Assembly: GCF_022811725.1 (NCBI RefSeq) | Contig: NZ_CP094527.1 | Span: 3,348,001 to 3,412,000, forward strand | Length of the DNA stretch: 64,000 bases | Direction: 5' to 3' | Source: Mucilaginibacter sp. SMC90 | Lineage (GTDB): Bacteria; Bacteroidota; Bacteroidia; Sphingobacteriales; Sphingobacteriaceae | Shown: positions 25,570 through 34,221 of the stretch, one piece after another | Position numbering within the stretch: the stretch's first letter is position 1 | How the letters are laid out: each line of letters starts with the position of its first letter | Program-made: the position numbers and the translations under genes | The notes under the pieces: generated by a model | Told to the model about the DNA's origin: nothing | The model's input: the letters and a program-made list of their open reading frames with translations, nothing else | Databases searched by the model: none

Positions 25570-25591
25570 ATAAGTTTAATTTATAACTTAT
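25570..25591. promoter_or_regulatory. Inverted repeat between rhomboid and transporter genes
   Basis: ATAAGTT (25570-25576) and AACTTAT (25585-25591) form an 8-base-spaced inverted repeat in the 132-base divergent gap. The same half-site with flank, CATAAGTTA, recurs at 24554-24562 upstream of the precursor peptide and XRE gene. A shared regulator, most simply the XRE protein at 24133-24519, could coordinate both. Confidence 0.4.
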
Positions 25592-25651
25592 AATTCATAC
25601 AAATAGGACATTTCCCGCTGTAATCAGAATTTTACCAAAAAATGTTATAAC

Positions 25652-26290
25652 GTGCATTGCAAAGGTAAAACGATTTTAATAGCATTCATCGCACTTTTAT
25701 CAACCTCATTCGCTTTGATTGCTTTGACTAACCGCCTGATCCTCACACCGGATTTTTATAAAAGAAGCGGCGATCTCCTGGGTTATGATGACAATGCCTT
25801 AACCACCTATGTTAATGCGCAAAAATGGCTTTACTTTTTTGAGATCATCTATCTCGGAATAAAACTAAGCCTGATCTCCCTGGTGCTTTACACGACTTTA
25901 TATATTGCCAGACAGCCAATCCGCTTCTCAAGTATACTCTGCGTGGTGATTATTGCTGAATTTACTTTTGTATTGTCGGCATTGGGAAAACTGTTATGGT
26001 TCCATTATTTTATACCTGATGGTTCGTTGAGCGACTGGCACAACACTTATCTGTTATCCGCACTTTCATTATTTCCTGATGCTCCCGTCGCTTGGTACTA
26101 TCCGCTGCAAACCTTAAATGTATTTGAAATCGCCTATTGGTTCATTCTGGCCATGGGAATGACAAAAATTACCAGACTCAATTTTGATAATTCATTACTA
26201 ATCGTCCTGAAGGGATATGTCCCGGCGCTGGTCGTCTGGATGGCCTGCGTAGTGTTTACTACAATGGTATTTTTCCCATCGCAGGCCTAA
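25652..26290 (+). CDS. Polytopic membrane protein, putative immunity or transport accessory
   Basis: A membrane protein of 212 residues with about five helices (ILIAFIALLSTSFALIALT, FFEIIYLGIKLSLISLVLYTTLYI, ILCVVIIAEFTFVLSALGKLLWF, FEIAYWFILAMGM and PALVVWMACVVFTTMVFF). It is not assigned to a family. The start is a GTG, since no ATG precedes the first helix. It ends 13 bases before the C39-transporter gene and is therefore co-transcribed with it. In bacteriocin clusters a gene of this kind often encodes immunity; here that is inference. Confidence 0.75.
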   Translation: MHCKGKTILIAFIALLSTSFALIALTNRLILTPDFYKRSGDLLGYDDNALTTYVNAQKWLYFFEIIYLGIKLSLISLVLYTTLYIARQPIRFSSILCVVIIAEFTFVLSALGKLLWFHYFIPDGSLSDWHNTYLLSALSLFPDAPVAWYYPLQTLNVFEIAYWFILAMGMTKITRLNFDNSLLIVLKGYVPALVVWMACVVFTTMVFFPSQA

Positions 26291-26303
26291 TAAGAAACAA
26301 CTT

Positions 26304-27689
26304 ATGACCCCAATCGCTTTAATTAAAAGAATCTTTGTAAGGCAAACCACAGATCAGAATTGTGGCTTAGCCTGCCTCAAAATGATTTTTACTTGCTACA
26401 ATCAAGTCCCCCTAATTGATTGCGATTTACCAGGGCCGAATGAAGCGCTTTCACTGGCACAAATGAAAAAAATATGTGTGCAGGCATCCTTTCCGGCAAG
26501 GGCTGTAGAAATGGATATGGATACCCTCATATCTGTCAATAAACCGCTAATACTACACACCAGGAATGAGTATGGCCTTGATCATTTTATAGTTTGTTTC
26601 AGTTGCCGGAAAATTAAGGGTAAGCTTTATTTTCTGATTGCTGATCCCGCCCAACAGGTGACCTACTTAACATTAGACGAAATCAACAGGATATGGATAT
26701 CAAAAGCGGCTCTTTATTTTGAAAATGAACCGAATTTTAAATCTGATAATTATCCTTCGCCCTGGAAGCTATTGCAGGGTATTCGTGCTTTTCCACTAAT
26801 TCTGATCCCTGTTTTTGGATTGCTTTCAATGATCGCTGCTGCTTTTGGTGTAGGTTTAACCTGGCTATTACAACGGGGACAGATCTACAATAATTTGATG
26901 CAGGGCACTCGCATGGTTAGTCTAATTGTATTATTGGTGATCATTTATTTCGCCCGCGCCCTGGCAAATTATCTGAAGCAATTTTTGCTTATTCGCATCA
27001 ATATAGGCATGAATGCTAAAATGATGCAGGCTATCATCTCTCGCCTTTTTATTAAGCCGCAACAATATAAAGGTCAAAGCTATAATATCTCCAACACCCT
27101 TGCCGATATTCAAAGAGTTCAGGCTGCTATTTCTGCCTTTATTGCTGGTTTGTGCTGTGATGGTACCTTTATATTCGCCATGCTCGGGGCAATTTTTTAT
27201 ATGATGCCATACGCCGGGATGATTGATTTGGTATGCCTCATCATCTCGCTTATTTATATTTATAGGTTTTCGTCTAAATATTCTTTTGAAATGGCGAAGC
27301 TGAATGATTTCTCCAGGAAAGCAGAAAGTTCATTAAAGGATGTTTCCGGCCTGAGAACGCAAATTTCAAATCAGCAAATGAGCGATGAGATCGCTGGCCA
27401 ACAACTGGATAATTTCCGGCGTACCATGGGTTATGCAGAAATCCACGGCATGAAAACGGCGCGATTAACACTTTGGCTGGAGATATTGCAAACCCTCAAT
27501 ATGGCCATCATTTTCTTTACCTGTTATCAAACTTTCAATAATGGAGGCACATCCTACGATACCCTAATGATCGTTGTGATCCTCAGTTACATTATGTCCT
27601 CATTATTGCCGAAGATATTGAATGCTTTGACAGTTTTAGCCGAAGGTGCTGATGCTGCCATTCAAATCAATACCGTCTACGGCAATTAA
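26304..27689 (+). CDS. C39 peptidase-ABC transmembrane protein without ATPase domain
   Basis: A 461-residue protein. The N-terminal C39 papain-like peptidase (about 1-145) has the oxyanion Gln (Q14), catalytic Cys (C20 in NCGLACL), His (H94 in GLDHFIVCF) and Asp (D114 in IADPA). An ABC exporter membrane domain with about six helices follows (about 160-450). The protein stops there. Walker A, the signature motif and Walker B are all absent, whereas bacteriocin exporters of this type usually run to about 700 residues. A separate ATPase would be needed for export, but none is in the window. It is presumed to cleave the GG leader of the peptide at 24642. Confidence 0.87.
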   Translation: MTPIALIKRIFVRQTTDQNCGLACLKMIFTCYNQVPLIDCDLPGPNEALSLAQMKKICVQASFPARAVEMDMDTLISVNKPLILHTRNEYGLDHFIVCFSCRKIKGKLYFLIADPAQQVTYLTLDEINRIWISKAALYFENEPNFKSDNYPSPWKLLQGIRAFPLILIPVFGLLSMIAAAFGVGLTWLLQRGQIYNNLMQGTRMVSLIVLLVIIYFARALANYLKQFLLIRINIGMNAKMMQAIISRLFIKPQQYKGQSYNISNTLADIQRVQAAISAFIAGLCCDGTFIFAMLGAIFYMMPYAGMIDLVCLIISLIYIYRFSSKYSFEMAKLNDFSRKAESSLKDVSGLRTQISNQQMSDEIAGQQLDNFRRTMGYAEIHGMKTARLTLWLEILQTLNMAIIFFTCYQTFNNGGTSYDTLMIVVILSYIMSSLLPKILNALTVLAEGADAAIQINTVYGN

Positions 27690-27788
27690 CTATTTTTTAT
27701 TCGATTCATTACCTCCGTGAAACACCGGAGGTGGCAACGCCATGCCCTTCACAAGCTTTTTATGTCATCTTACTTTGAACATCATCAT

Positions 27789-28619
27789 ATGAATTTAACG
27801 TTTGAAACCATCGAAGCCCAGCTGAGAGAGGAACTCCTCAGCTTGCAAAATTATCCGCCAGTGGAGCGTTACAATGCCTCCGTCATCCTGGTAAATAAGG
27901 CCATTGCAGACCTGAAAGAACACTTGAAAAAAAATGAGTTTACCAGTCCGCAAGAGGAGATCATCTTCTTCAAGGAGATAAGGCCTAAAATACTGGCTCA
28001 TAAGCTGCAGGTTTCTGTCGAGTATAACATCAGTGTCAACGAACCAATAGGAACAAGTGATGTGCTGATTAATTACTTCGAGGAAGCGATAAAAGGTTTT
28101 CAGTCTCTCTTTAAGCTAAACTCCTTTTATTATCAATACTACAGAAATCATTTCAGCGAACTCGACCACCTTTACTTTATCCGGAACGCAGACCATTCGC
28201 AAATACCACTCCCCGAAATAACAGATCCTGAACACACCGATACCACACCAATGAGTGATCTGTTCGCCAAGTTTATCGCTTTTGAACAGGTAAACCAGGT
28301 AATTATTTACCGCATTGCCGCACTAATGAACAACTCACCAGTTATTCGCGCGGAAAGTGAATTTGAATTGCGGTGGACTGGCGATGTAATAAATGCAGTT
28401 GAACTGGCCTACGGTATTTGGCTGACTGGCCAGGTAAATGACGGCAACGCCAGCCTAAACCAGATAGTCCGATGGATTGAAGCAAACCTCAAAATTTCAA
28501 TAGGCATTGCGCAACGGAAATTCACGGAAATATCCAGGAGGAAAAGATTGAGCATTACTAAGTTCATTGATCAAATGCGCGCTGCCATACTGGGCAAAGC
28601 CGATGAACATAATAGCTGA
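27789..28619 (+). CDS. rteC: RteC-domain protein
   Basis: A 276-residue protein started at ATG 27789. The frame also runs back to a GTG at 27717, but that codon sits inside a CCTCCG/CGGAGG hairpin. Family signatures are FFKEIRPKILAHKLQVSVEYNISVNEP in the middle and FELRWTGDVINAVELAYGIWLTGQVNDGNASLNQIVRWIEANLKISIG...RRKRLSITKFIDQMR at the C-terminus. RteC in CTnDOT-type conjugative transposons regulates excision, and orthologues are widespread in Bacteroidota mobile DNA. It follows the RiPP genes by 99 bases and is closed by a strong terminator, so it may belong to the same transcript. Confidence 0.9.
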   Translation: MNLTFETIEAQLREELLSLQNYPPVERYNASVILVNKAIADLKEHLKKNEFTSPQEEIIFFKEIRPKILAHKLQVSVEYNISVNEPIGTSDVLINYFEEAIKGFQSLFKLNSFYYQYYRNHFSELDHLYFIRNADHSQIPLPEITDPEHTDTTPMSDLFAKFIAFEQVNQVIIYRIAALMNNSPVIRAESEFELRWTGDVINAVELAYGIWLTGQVNDGNASLNQIVRWIEANLKISIGIAQRKFTEISRRKRLSITKFIDQMRAAILGKADEHNS

Positions 28620-28628
28620 ATTGCTAAA

Positions 28629-28659
28629 GGGTTGCCGGTAGCAAGGCAACCCTTTTTTT
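28629..28659 (+). terminator. Intrinsic terminator after rteC
   Basis: GGGTTGCC (28629-28636) pairs with GGCAACCC (28645-28652) with an 8-base loop, followed by seven T. It marks the end of the transporter-rteC transcript before the NACHT gene. Confidence 0.9.
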
Positions 28660-28795
28660 ATAATCCATTGCACTCATTAAATTCTGTATGGATTGACTCC
28701 ACTATAATTTATTTAGCGAATTCTTCAACTTATTATTTAGAGATACTTTATTAATTATTCAGTTTAATGATATTTGCATAAACGCCCTTATCATT

Positions 28796-31700
28796 ATGCC
28801 TAAAGCAATACTCGAAATTCAAATATTTATATCTTGCCCAGGTGATGTAGAAGCAGAAAAAAACCGGTTAATTGAGTTTTTTGCAAGCACCGAAATTTCA
28901 TTGACTAAAAAGGGCATTCCCGCCCATCTTAAGCCACTGTACTGGAAAAGTATTACACATCAATATGATGGTGTTCGCGGACAGACGATCATCAATAATG
29001 AATTTGATGGTTATGACCATTATATCGGTATACTGGCGACGCGTTTTGGAACGCCGACAACTGCTGAAGATGGTACCGTATATGGTTCAGGAACAGAGGA
29101 AGAATTTAGGGTAGCTGTAAAAGCAAAAAAAGAAAATCCCGACCTGGGCTTGTATGTGTTTTTTAAAAATGTAGAAGAGCCCACTGACCCCAAGCAGAAG
29201 GAAGAGTATGATAAAGTGGTTAAATTTAAACATGAATTATATAAAGATGGCTGGGTAAACCACTTTACGACTCCGACAAATTTAAGTGATAAGCTTAACG
29301 AAGATCTGATACCGATAATTGAAGAGACTATTCGCAGGCATAAAGTCGTAATTGTAAGTACCTTCAAAGCTGAAGCCGAAGCTAAGTTTGTGGTTACTCC
29401 AGAAGGCGTGGCAACAGCATTGGTAACGCTTACTGATGAAATCACCGTCGTTAAAATTGACCACCCTATTCCAAGGACGGTGACATTGGAGGAAGGTGAC
29501 GAAATCAGCCGAATGTTCTTCAGTGATGATTATAAAAAAGAGCTGACGCAATTATTAACTGACCGAAACCATCTTGTTTTATTAGGTGACGCCGGTTCAG
29601 GTAAGTCAACTGAACTTGCAAAACTCGTCGATTTTTACAAGGCCCCAGGATCACTTTATATTCCAGTATTTAGCAAACTGAAGACTTATAAGGGAGGGCC
29701 AATAGCTGATTTGCTTCCTGAAGAATTTCAGCATGTTCCGGAGAATACTGCGCTTATAATATTGGATGGCCTCGACGAGGTGGAAACAGAATATTTTAAT
29801 GATGCGCTGGAAGAGATAAAGAATTTCAGTGAAGCCTATCCATTATGCAAAATTGTCATATCCTGCCGGACAAATTTTTTCGAACTTTCCATCGGAGCAA
29901 ATAAGGGCTACTTAGAAGACTTTACCATAACCCGTATAAATGAAATCACGCCGTTTGCTATCGTTCAGACAATGAATGAATATGGCATTGATGGTGAAGC
30001 ATTTTATAATGAGGTAATAGATTGTGAGTATAAGGAGATTGTAACCAAACCTTTTTTCCTGAATATTCTTTCGTCAGTATACCAAAAGCAAGGCAACCTG
30101 CGCGGTGGCCGGGCTAAAGTATTTGCGGAAGCGATCAAACTTCGATTGGAGGCCGCTGCTGTAAAGGAGAATTTATCAGAGGCAGATTTAATACGTTGTG
30201 AACAATTGTTAACGCGCCTTGCATTAACAATGGAATATATGGGCAGGAATTACTTGACCAATGACGAGTTTGAACGGGTTGTTGCCGCTGAAGCTGATCG
30301 TATAATCATTACCAAGTGCTCAATTGTGGCCATTTTTAGAGGCAATTGGTCATTTGAGCATAATAATATTCAGGAGTATTATGCCGCCCGTGCCTTGAGC
30401 ACGCTGCCTGTTAATTCTGTAAAATCGTTTGTCGCTTTTGCACCTGATTTTAAACTGATCAAACCAAGCTGGTTGAATACGATGTCATTTTTGATTAGTA
30501 TTTCATCAGATGATCAACGTCAGCCGTTATTGGATTGGCTCATAGCAAATGAACCTGATACACTAATTAGGTTTGAACCTGATCGTATTGACGACGAAAC
30601 CCGCAACCGAATTTTTTCGGCAATTTTTAAGGAATTTCAGGAAAATGGCTTAATCATCAGGTCTAATAAATTTACTGAAGCAGAATTAGGTCACTTCGCG
30701 GATACCCCTGAATCAATGGCCATTGTGAAAGAAGCAATCGGCCGAATTGGTAATAGCATATCTAATAAAATCACGGCACTTCGACTTCTGGAGTACTTTA
30801 CCCTTAATAGTGAAGAAGAAAAACAGGATGTAAGGAAACTTATTTTGAATTTTATCGATCAGCATCAGGATAAGCCTGATGTAGTATATTCTGCTGTCCA
30901 TATACTTGCACGATGTGAGCTGGCAGATTCAGAAACAGTTGACAATTTTGTCGCAAAACACAGAACACGTGAGGAAGATTATTACCGTGCAGCACTTTAC
31001 ACCATAATCACCAAAACAGGAAACGTTGACCGATATATTGACGTTTTTTTGGAAGGCATCATGATGATGGGTAAACGCGATCATCAGGCACACAAAAGCA
31101 GTTTATGGGATGAGACTGCACAATTGAAAAGAGCATTTGAGGCAATTAGAGAGCCGAGAGCAATTGACACGGCTTTAAGTTTTTTTGAAGAGCCTTATGA
31201 CCAGCGTTATCGCTTCTATGGCGAAAAAAAGGACGTAATGGAAAGTTTAATAAAACAGGCTATTACGCTTTACCCGGAAGCAAATCAGTTTTACGATAGG
31301 ATATTGAACATATTTATTAATTATGGCAAAACAAGCGACCGCGATATACTTCAACTTTGCAGAGAATTTTTTGAAAAAACTGGTACCCTGACAAAAGCCT
31401 ACGATACTGTCTTTCATTTACAAGGTTTACACCAAATTCAAAAAAACCAATTATTGTCTTTAGCCCTTAACGCAGAAACGATTGATTTCATTATCAACGA
31501 AATTGAGTCTGGCCGGGTTAAACCTGAAGATATCGTTAGGTTTGCGGAGGAGGCCTACCACCATACCAGAAATACCAATTATGCTCCCGGAGCAAAAGAA
31601 CTTAAAGAGCAACTGGAACAACGATTAAATATAACTTTTGATGATGCCCAGCTATTGGCGCGTCAGGATAAACGCCGGCAGTATGAACAGGATAGTTTCG

Positions 31701-33022
31701 ATTTGTTGTTTGACGAACCGGCTTTTAAGGCGGAAGCCGACCGCTTTTGGAAAGCTTTAGGTAAGGATGCTGCATCCTGGTCAGATATTTGGGAATTTGC
31801 CAACAGCAAAGAATATCATCTTGACGAATATTTTCCGCGATCAGTCACAACCATTATTGGTGAACTTAGCCGGGATACAGGATATATAACAAAGGCTGAC
31901 GCTGACGCCTTCATGAATAGTGGAATTTCATTTGAAATAGAACGAATCGACAGCATCTATAACCTCCTTAAAAATTCGGGATTAAAAGCAACAGACGAAC
32001 AAATTGCGTATTTGGAGGATTGGGCCAACCGTACCGCAGCCAGACTTGATATTAAAAGGAGCATCGATGAACATGGCCGGTTTAATGGCTTGTCCTTGAT
32101 GATCTGGTATTTTGTTAAAAATCAGCACATAAAATTACCGGATGACAAACTGCTTGATTTTACTTTGTTTTACGATTTTATTCAAGGTGATATTGAGAGT
32201 TGGTATACGCCCATGGTAGAACAGGTAGGTGAAGAGGCCTTTAATGCCCGTATCATTGAAAACCTGAAGTCAGGACTCAAAGTAGAGCATGTATGGTCGC
32301 TAAACGCTGAGTATGCTATTAAAAAAGGTTTGAAAGAATCTTTCGATGCAATAAAATCTGATTTGGTACGGATCAATGAAGTTACTTCTGTCAAGGAAAA
32401 TATTGCTAAATTATACCTTGAGTCCACCAACGATCACGGGGGCCTTTTTGAAGTGTTGCAACAACTTTCTCCCCAGGACTTCCGATGGGAATTGGTAGAT
32501 CTGCTATTTAACGGATTGAAGGAGAAAATACACGCTTACCTGTTAGAGATTTTACATTCGGACACCAGTAAGGAATATAAAATCGCCGCCGCCAAACGAC
32601 TGACCGCTTTGGCTGATGAGGAAGGTTTTAACTATTATGCGGATCACGGTTTTAATAATCCGGATGTCGCTTATCGCGACGACCTATGGCTTAGCTATCT
32701 AACAGGTCTGAAAACATTGAACTTCCTGCCACGGTTAACCGCTTTGTTAGAACAAAGCCTGCGGCCCGAAAACATGAATGATGTGTTTAGAAGATATGAC
32801 GGTAAAGTGCTGGAAGCTTTATTTAATATGGGCCTTCAATCGGAAAAAAACTTAAACGCGGTTACGGCCGCCGTCGGAAATGTAATTGCTAAACGTGCTC
32901 CGGAATTAAATTACCTGCTTAACTGGTTGAAACAACTGGACTTTCAGTATAAATTAAATCGTTCTCAGGATGTTAGCCTGGAGGCTGCAATTGTTGCGGT
33001 TAATGTTCTCGGTTACCTGTAG
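28796..33022 (+). CDS. DUF4062-NACHT STAND ATPase, putative antiphage defence protein
   Basis: A 1408-residue protein. The N-terminal domain (about 1-185) resembles DUF4062/TIR-like effectors, with EIQIFISCPGDVEAEKNRL and YDHYIGILATRFGTPT. A NACHT-type NTPase follows, with Walker A GDAGSGKS (264-271) and Walker B TALIILDGLDEVE (318-330), then winged-helix-like segments (SFEHNNIQEYYAARAL is the typical NACHT end). The remaining 850 or so residues are helical repeats without a named domain, as in target-sensing regions of bacterial NLR-like defence proteins. The gene is alone with its own promoter region; GATATTTG near 28772 is one mismatch from the -7 consensus. No separate effector gene follows, so the N-terminal domain is the likely effector. 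Confidence 0.85.
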   Translation: MPKAILEIQIFISCPGDVEAEKNRLIEFFASTEISLTKKGIPAHLKPLYWKSITHQYDGVRGQTIINNEFDGYDHYIGILATRFGTPTTAEDGTVYGSGTEEEFRVAVKAKKENPDLGLYVFFKNVEEPTDPKQKEEYDKVVKFKHELYKDGWVNHFTTPTNLSDKLNEDLIPIIEETIRRHKVVIVSTFKAEAEAKFVVTPEGVATALVTLTDEITVVKIDHPIPRTVTLEEGDEISRMFFSDDYKKELTQLLTDRNHLVLLGDAGSGKSTELAKLVDFYKAPGSLYIPVFSKLKTYKGGPIADLLPEEFQHVPENTALIILDGLDEVETEYFNDALEEIKNFSEAYPLCKIVISCRTNFFELSIGANKGYLEDFTITRINEITPFAIVQTMNEYGIDGEAFYNEVIDCEYKEIVTKPFFLNILSSVYQKQGNLRGGRAKVFAEAIKLRLEAAAVKENLSEADLIRCEQLLTRLALTMEYMGRNYLTNDEFERVVAAEADRIIITKCSIVAIFRGNWSFEHNNIQEYYAARALSTLPVNSVKSFVAFAPDFKLIKPSWLNTMSFLISISSDDQRQPLLDWLIANEPDTLIRFEPDRIDDETRNRIFSAIFKEFQENGLIIRSNKFTEAELGHFADTPESMAIVKEAIGRIGNSISNKITALRLLEYFTLNSEEEKQDVRKLILNFIDQHQDKPDVVYSAVHILARCELADSETVDNFVAKHRTREEDYYRAALYTIITKTGNVDRYIDVFLEGIMMMGKRDHQAHKSSLWDETAQLKRAFEAIREPRAIDTALSFFEEPYDQRYRFYGEKKDVMESLIKQAITLYPEANQFYDRILNIFINYGKTSDRDILQLCREFFEKTGTLTKAYDTVFHLQGLHQIQKNQLLSLALNAETIDFIINEIESGRVKPEDIVRFAEEAYHHTRNTNYAPGAKELKEQLEQRLNITFDDAQLLARQDKRRQYEQDSFDLLFDEPAFKAEADRFWKALGKDAASWSDIWEFANSKEYHLDEYFPRSVTTIIGELSRDTGYITKADADAFMNSGISFEIERIDSIYNLLKNSGLKATDEQIAYLEDWANRTAARLDIKRSIDEHGRFNGLSLMIWYFVKNQHIKLPDDKLLDFTLFYDFIQGDIESWYTPMVEQVGEEAFNARIIENLKSGLKVEHVWSLNAEYAIKKGLKESFDAIKSDLVRINEVTSVKENIAKLYLESTNDHGGLFEVLQQLSPQDFRWELVDLLFNGLKEKIHAYLLEILHSDTSKEYKIAAAKRLTALADEEGFNYYADHGFNNPDVAYRDDLWLSYLTGLKTLNFLPRLTALLEQSLRPENMNDVFRRYDGKVLEALFNMGLQSEKNLNAVTAAVGNVIAKRAPELNYLLNWLKQLDFQYKLNRSQDVSLEAAIVAVNVLGYL

Positions 33023-33031
33023 AACTATTTA

Positions 33032-33505
33032 TTATTTAGGGATTTTGTCGTAATAATCATTAAGACACTGATCCCGGTAAATGTAAAACTTATGCATATG
33101 AGGCTGAAGGATAGCAAAATCTTTCAGCTTCGTTTCTGCTCTATCCCAGGCATCACTTTCCCTTTGATGTGTTAAGAGTGGATTTAGCCTGATTTCATTC
33201 GTGAGCGTTGGTTGTGATAAGTGGCCCCATTCATGAAATGAAGACCAAATGATCTCCATATAATCTTTACGATATTTTACACCAATGACCAAGTTTGCAG
33301 ACCGCCCACCCAAGAGTGGAAAAGGTTCAAAGTGAGAAGATATAAGATGATCATCATATCTTACATGACCTCCACCTTTGTAGAAGGCAAAGAAGGGAAA
33401 CCTTAAGACTTCCGCAAACGCTTTCAATAAAGCGTACCTTTTAAAAGTTTCTATAAAAAAATGATCGACCTTTTCGATGGCCTGCTCATCGGTCAAAATC
33501 TCCAT
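33032..33505 (-). CDS. Putative HExxH metalloprotease (ImmA/IrrE-like)
   Basis: A 157-residue protein, taking the ATG at 33505 (MEILTDEQ). The frame extends to 33538 but the extra residues look like promoter sequence. WSSFHEWGHLSQ contains HEWGH, a zincin motif, and downstream ESDAWDRAE supplies an acidic helix as in ImmA/IrrE-type peptidases. No HTH partner is adjacent. It converges with the NACHT gene, 9 bases separating the stops. A regulatory or defence-linked protease is possible. Family assignment rests on the motif only. Confidence 0.7.
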   Translation of the reverse strand: MEILTDEQAIEKVDHFFIETFKRYALLKAFAEVLRFPFFAFYKGGGHVRYDDHLISSHFEPFPLLGGRSANLVIGVKYRKDYMEIIWSSFHEWGHLSQPTLTNEIRLNPLLTHQRESDAWDRAETKLKDFAILQPHMHKFYIYRDQCLNDYYDKIPK

Positions 33506-33539
33506 TCCTAAAAATACAAAATCTACATATAAAAGCAAT

Positions 33540-34221
33540 TTTCAGGCGCTGGGCATCCCCTGCGGGCCGGGTGTTCCGCTATATCTCCTCCGGAGGATGC
33601 CGCTGCCCCCCCTGATGCGGCTATCGCTGTAGCAAGTTCGCATTCCGCAATGCTCCATTGCTCACCCGCTTCGCTCGCACGGGAAATAGCCATTACAGCG
33701 ACCGCTTTGCTCTGCACAATACTCGTCATTCCGCTGCCGCTATATTCCTCCCTTTGTGCAGCCGCCGTAAAGGCAATTCCCTTTTCCCTGACCGTGATAT
33801 GATTTTGCAACGCTTGTTGTGTATTGCAGCGCAATATACACTGCGATGACCTGCCCGGCCTTTCGCTTACGGACGGTAACGGTAACCGTCAGGCGCTCGT
33901 GCCGTTCAGGTCGGTTTTCATGACCGCCGCAGCGCTGGTATTCTTCAGACGGCTATCGCCTCATTTGCCTTTTGTTACGCAAAGGAATCCCTCGCCGCGA
34001 GCCAAGGCCATGCGGAGTGCCGTCAAAAAAATCTTCCTGCAATTTCAAAGGCTGCGGCTGCGCCGCGATGTGTTGGCAGCGTATTTTTTAGCGTCAGCCT
34101 TGTCTCTTTTCCCCGCGCGCAAATAATGGGGTGCTTAACAAAAGGCAAATGAGGCGATAGCCGAATGAGCCAGGCGAAAAAAAAGTATCAAACAAATTTT
34201 TAACCCTTTAAAGCGCAGAAA
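33540..34221. other. GC-rich, apparently non-coding region of mobile element
   Basis: About 680 bases, clearly more GC-rich than the flanks, with several short inverted repeats: GACGGT/ACCGTC near 33875-33895 and GTATTGC/GCAATA near 33820-33840. A long perfect inverted repeat is described separately. Short frames on both strands have Ala/Arg/Ser-rich low-complexity translations and overlap each other, so none is called. Similar GC-rich spacers precede the DUF932 module in other Bacteroidota elements as far as memory serves. Origin of transfer or structured RNA are possibilities. Confidence 0.45.
33950..34163. repeat. Perfect 28-bp inverted repeat with 158-base spacer
   Basis: Bases 33950-33977 (starting CGGCTATCGCCTC) are the exact reverse complement of 34136-34163 (ending GCGATAGCCG). 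The spacer includes GC-rich DNA with a CTGCGGCTGCGCCGCG segment. It may form a giant cruciform or hairpin, or be the two ends of a small mobile insertion. Confidence 0.9.

Noticed and set aside
33523..34126. Two Ala/Arg/Ser-rich frames in the GC-rich block, one on each strand
   Set aside because: They have low-complexity translations, overlap each other at their ends and lie over the inverted repeats. GC-rich DNA has few stop codons, so frames of about 100 codons are expected by chance.
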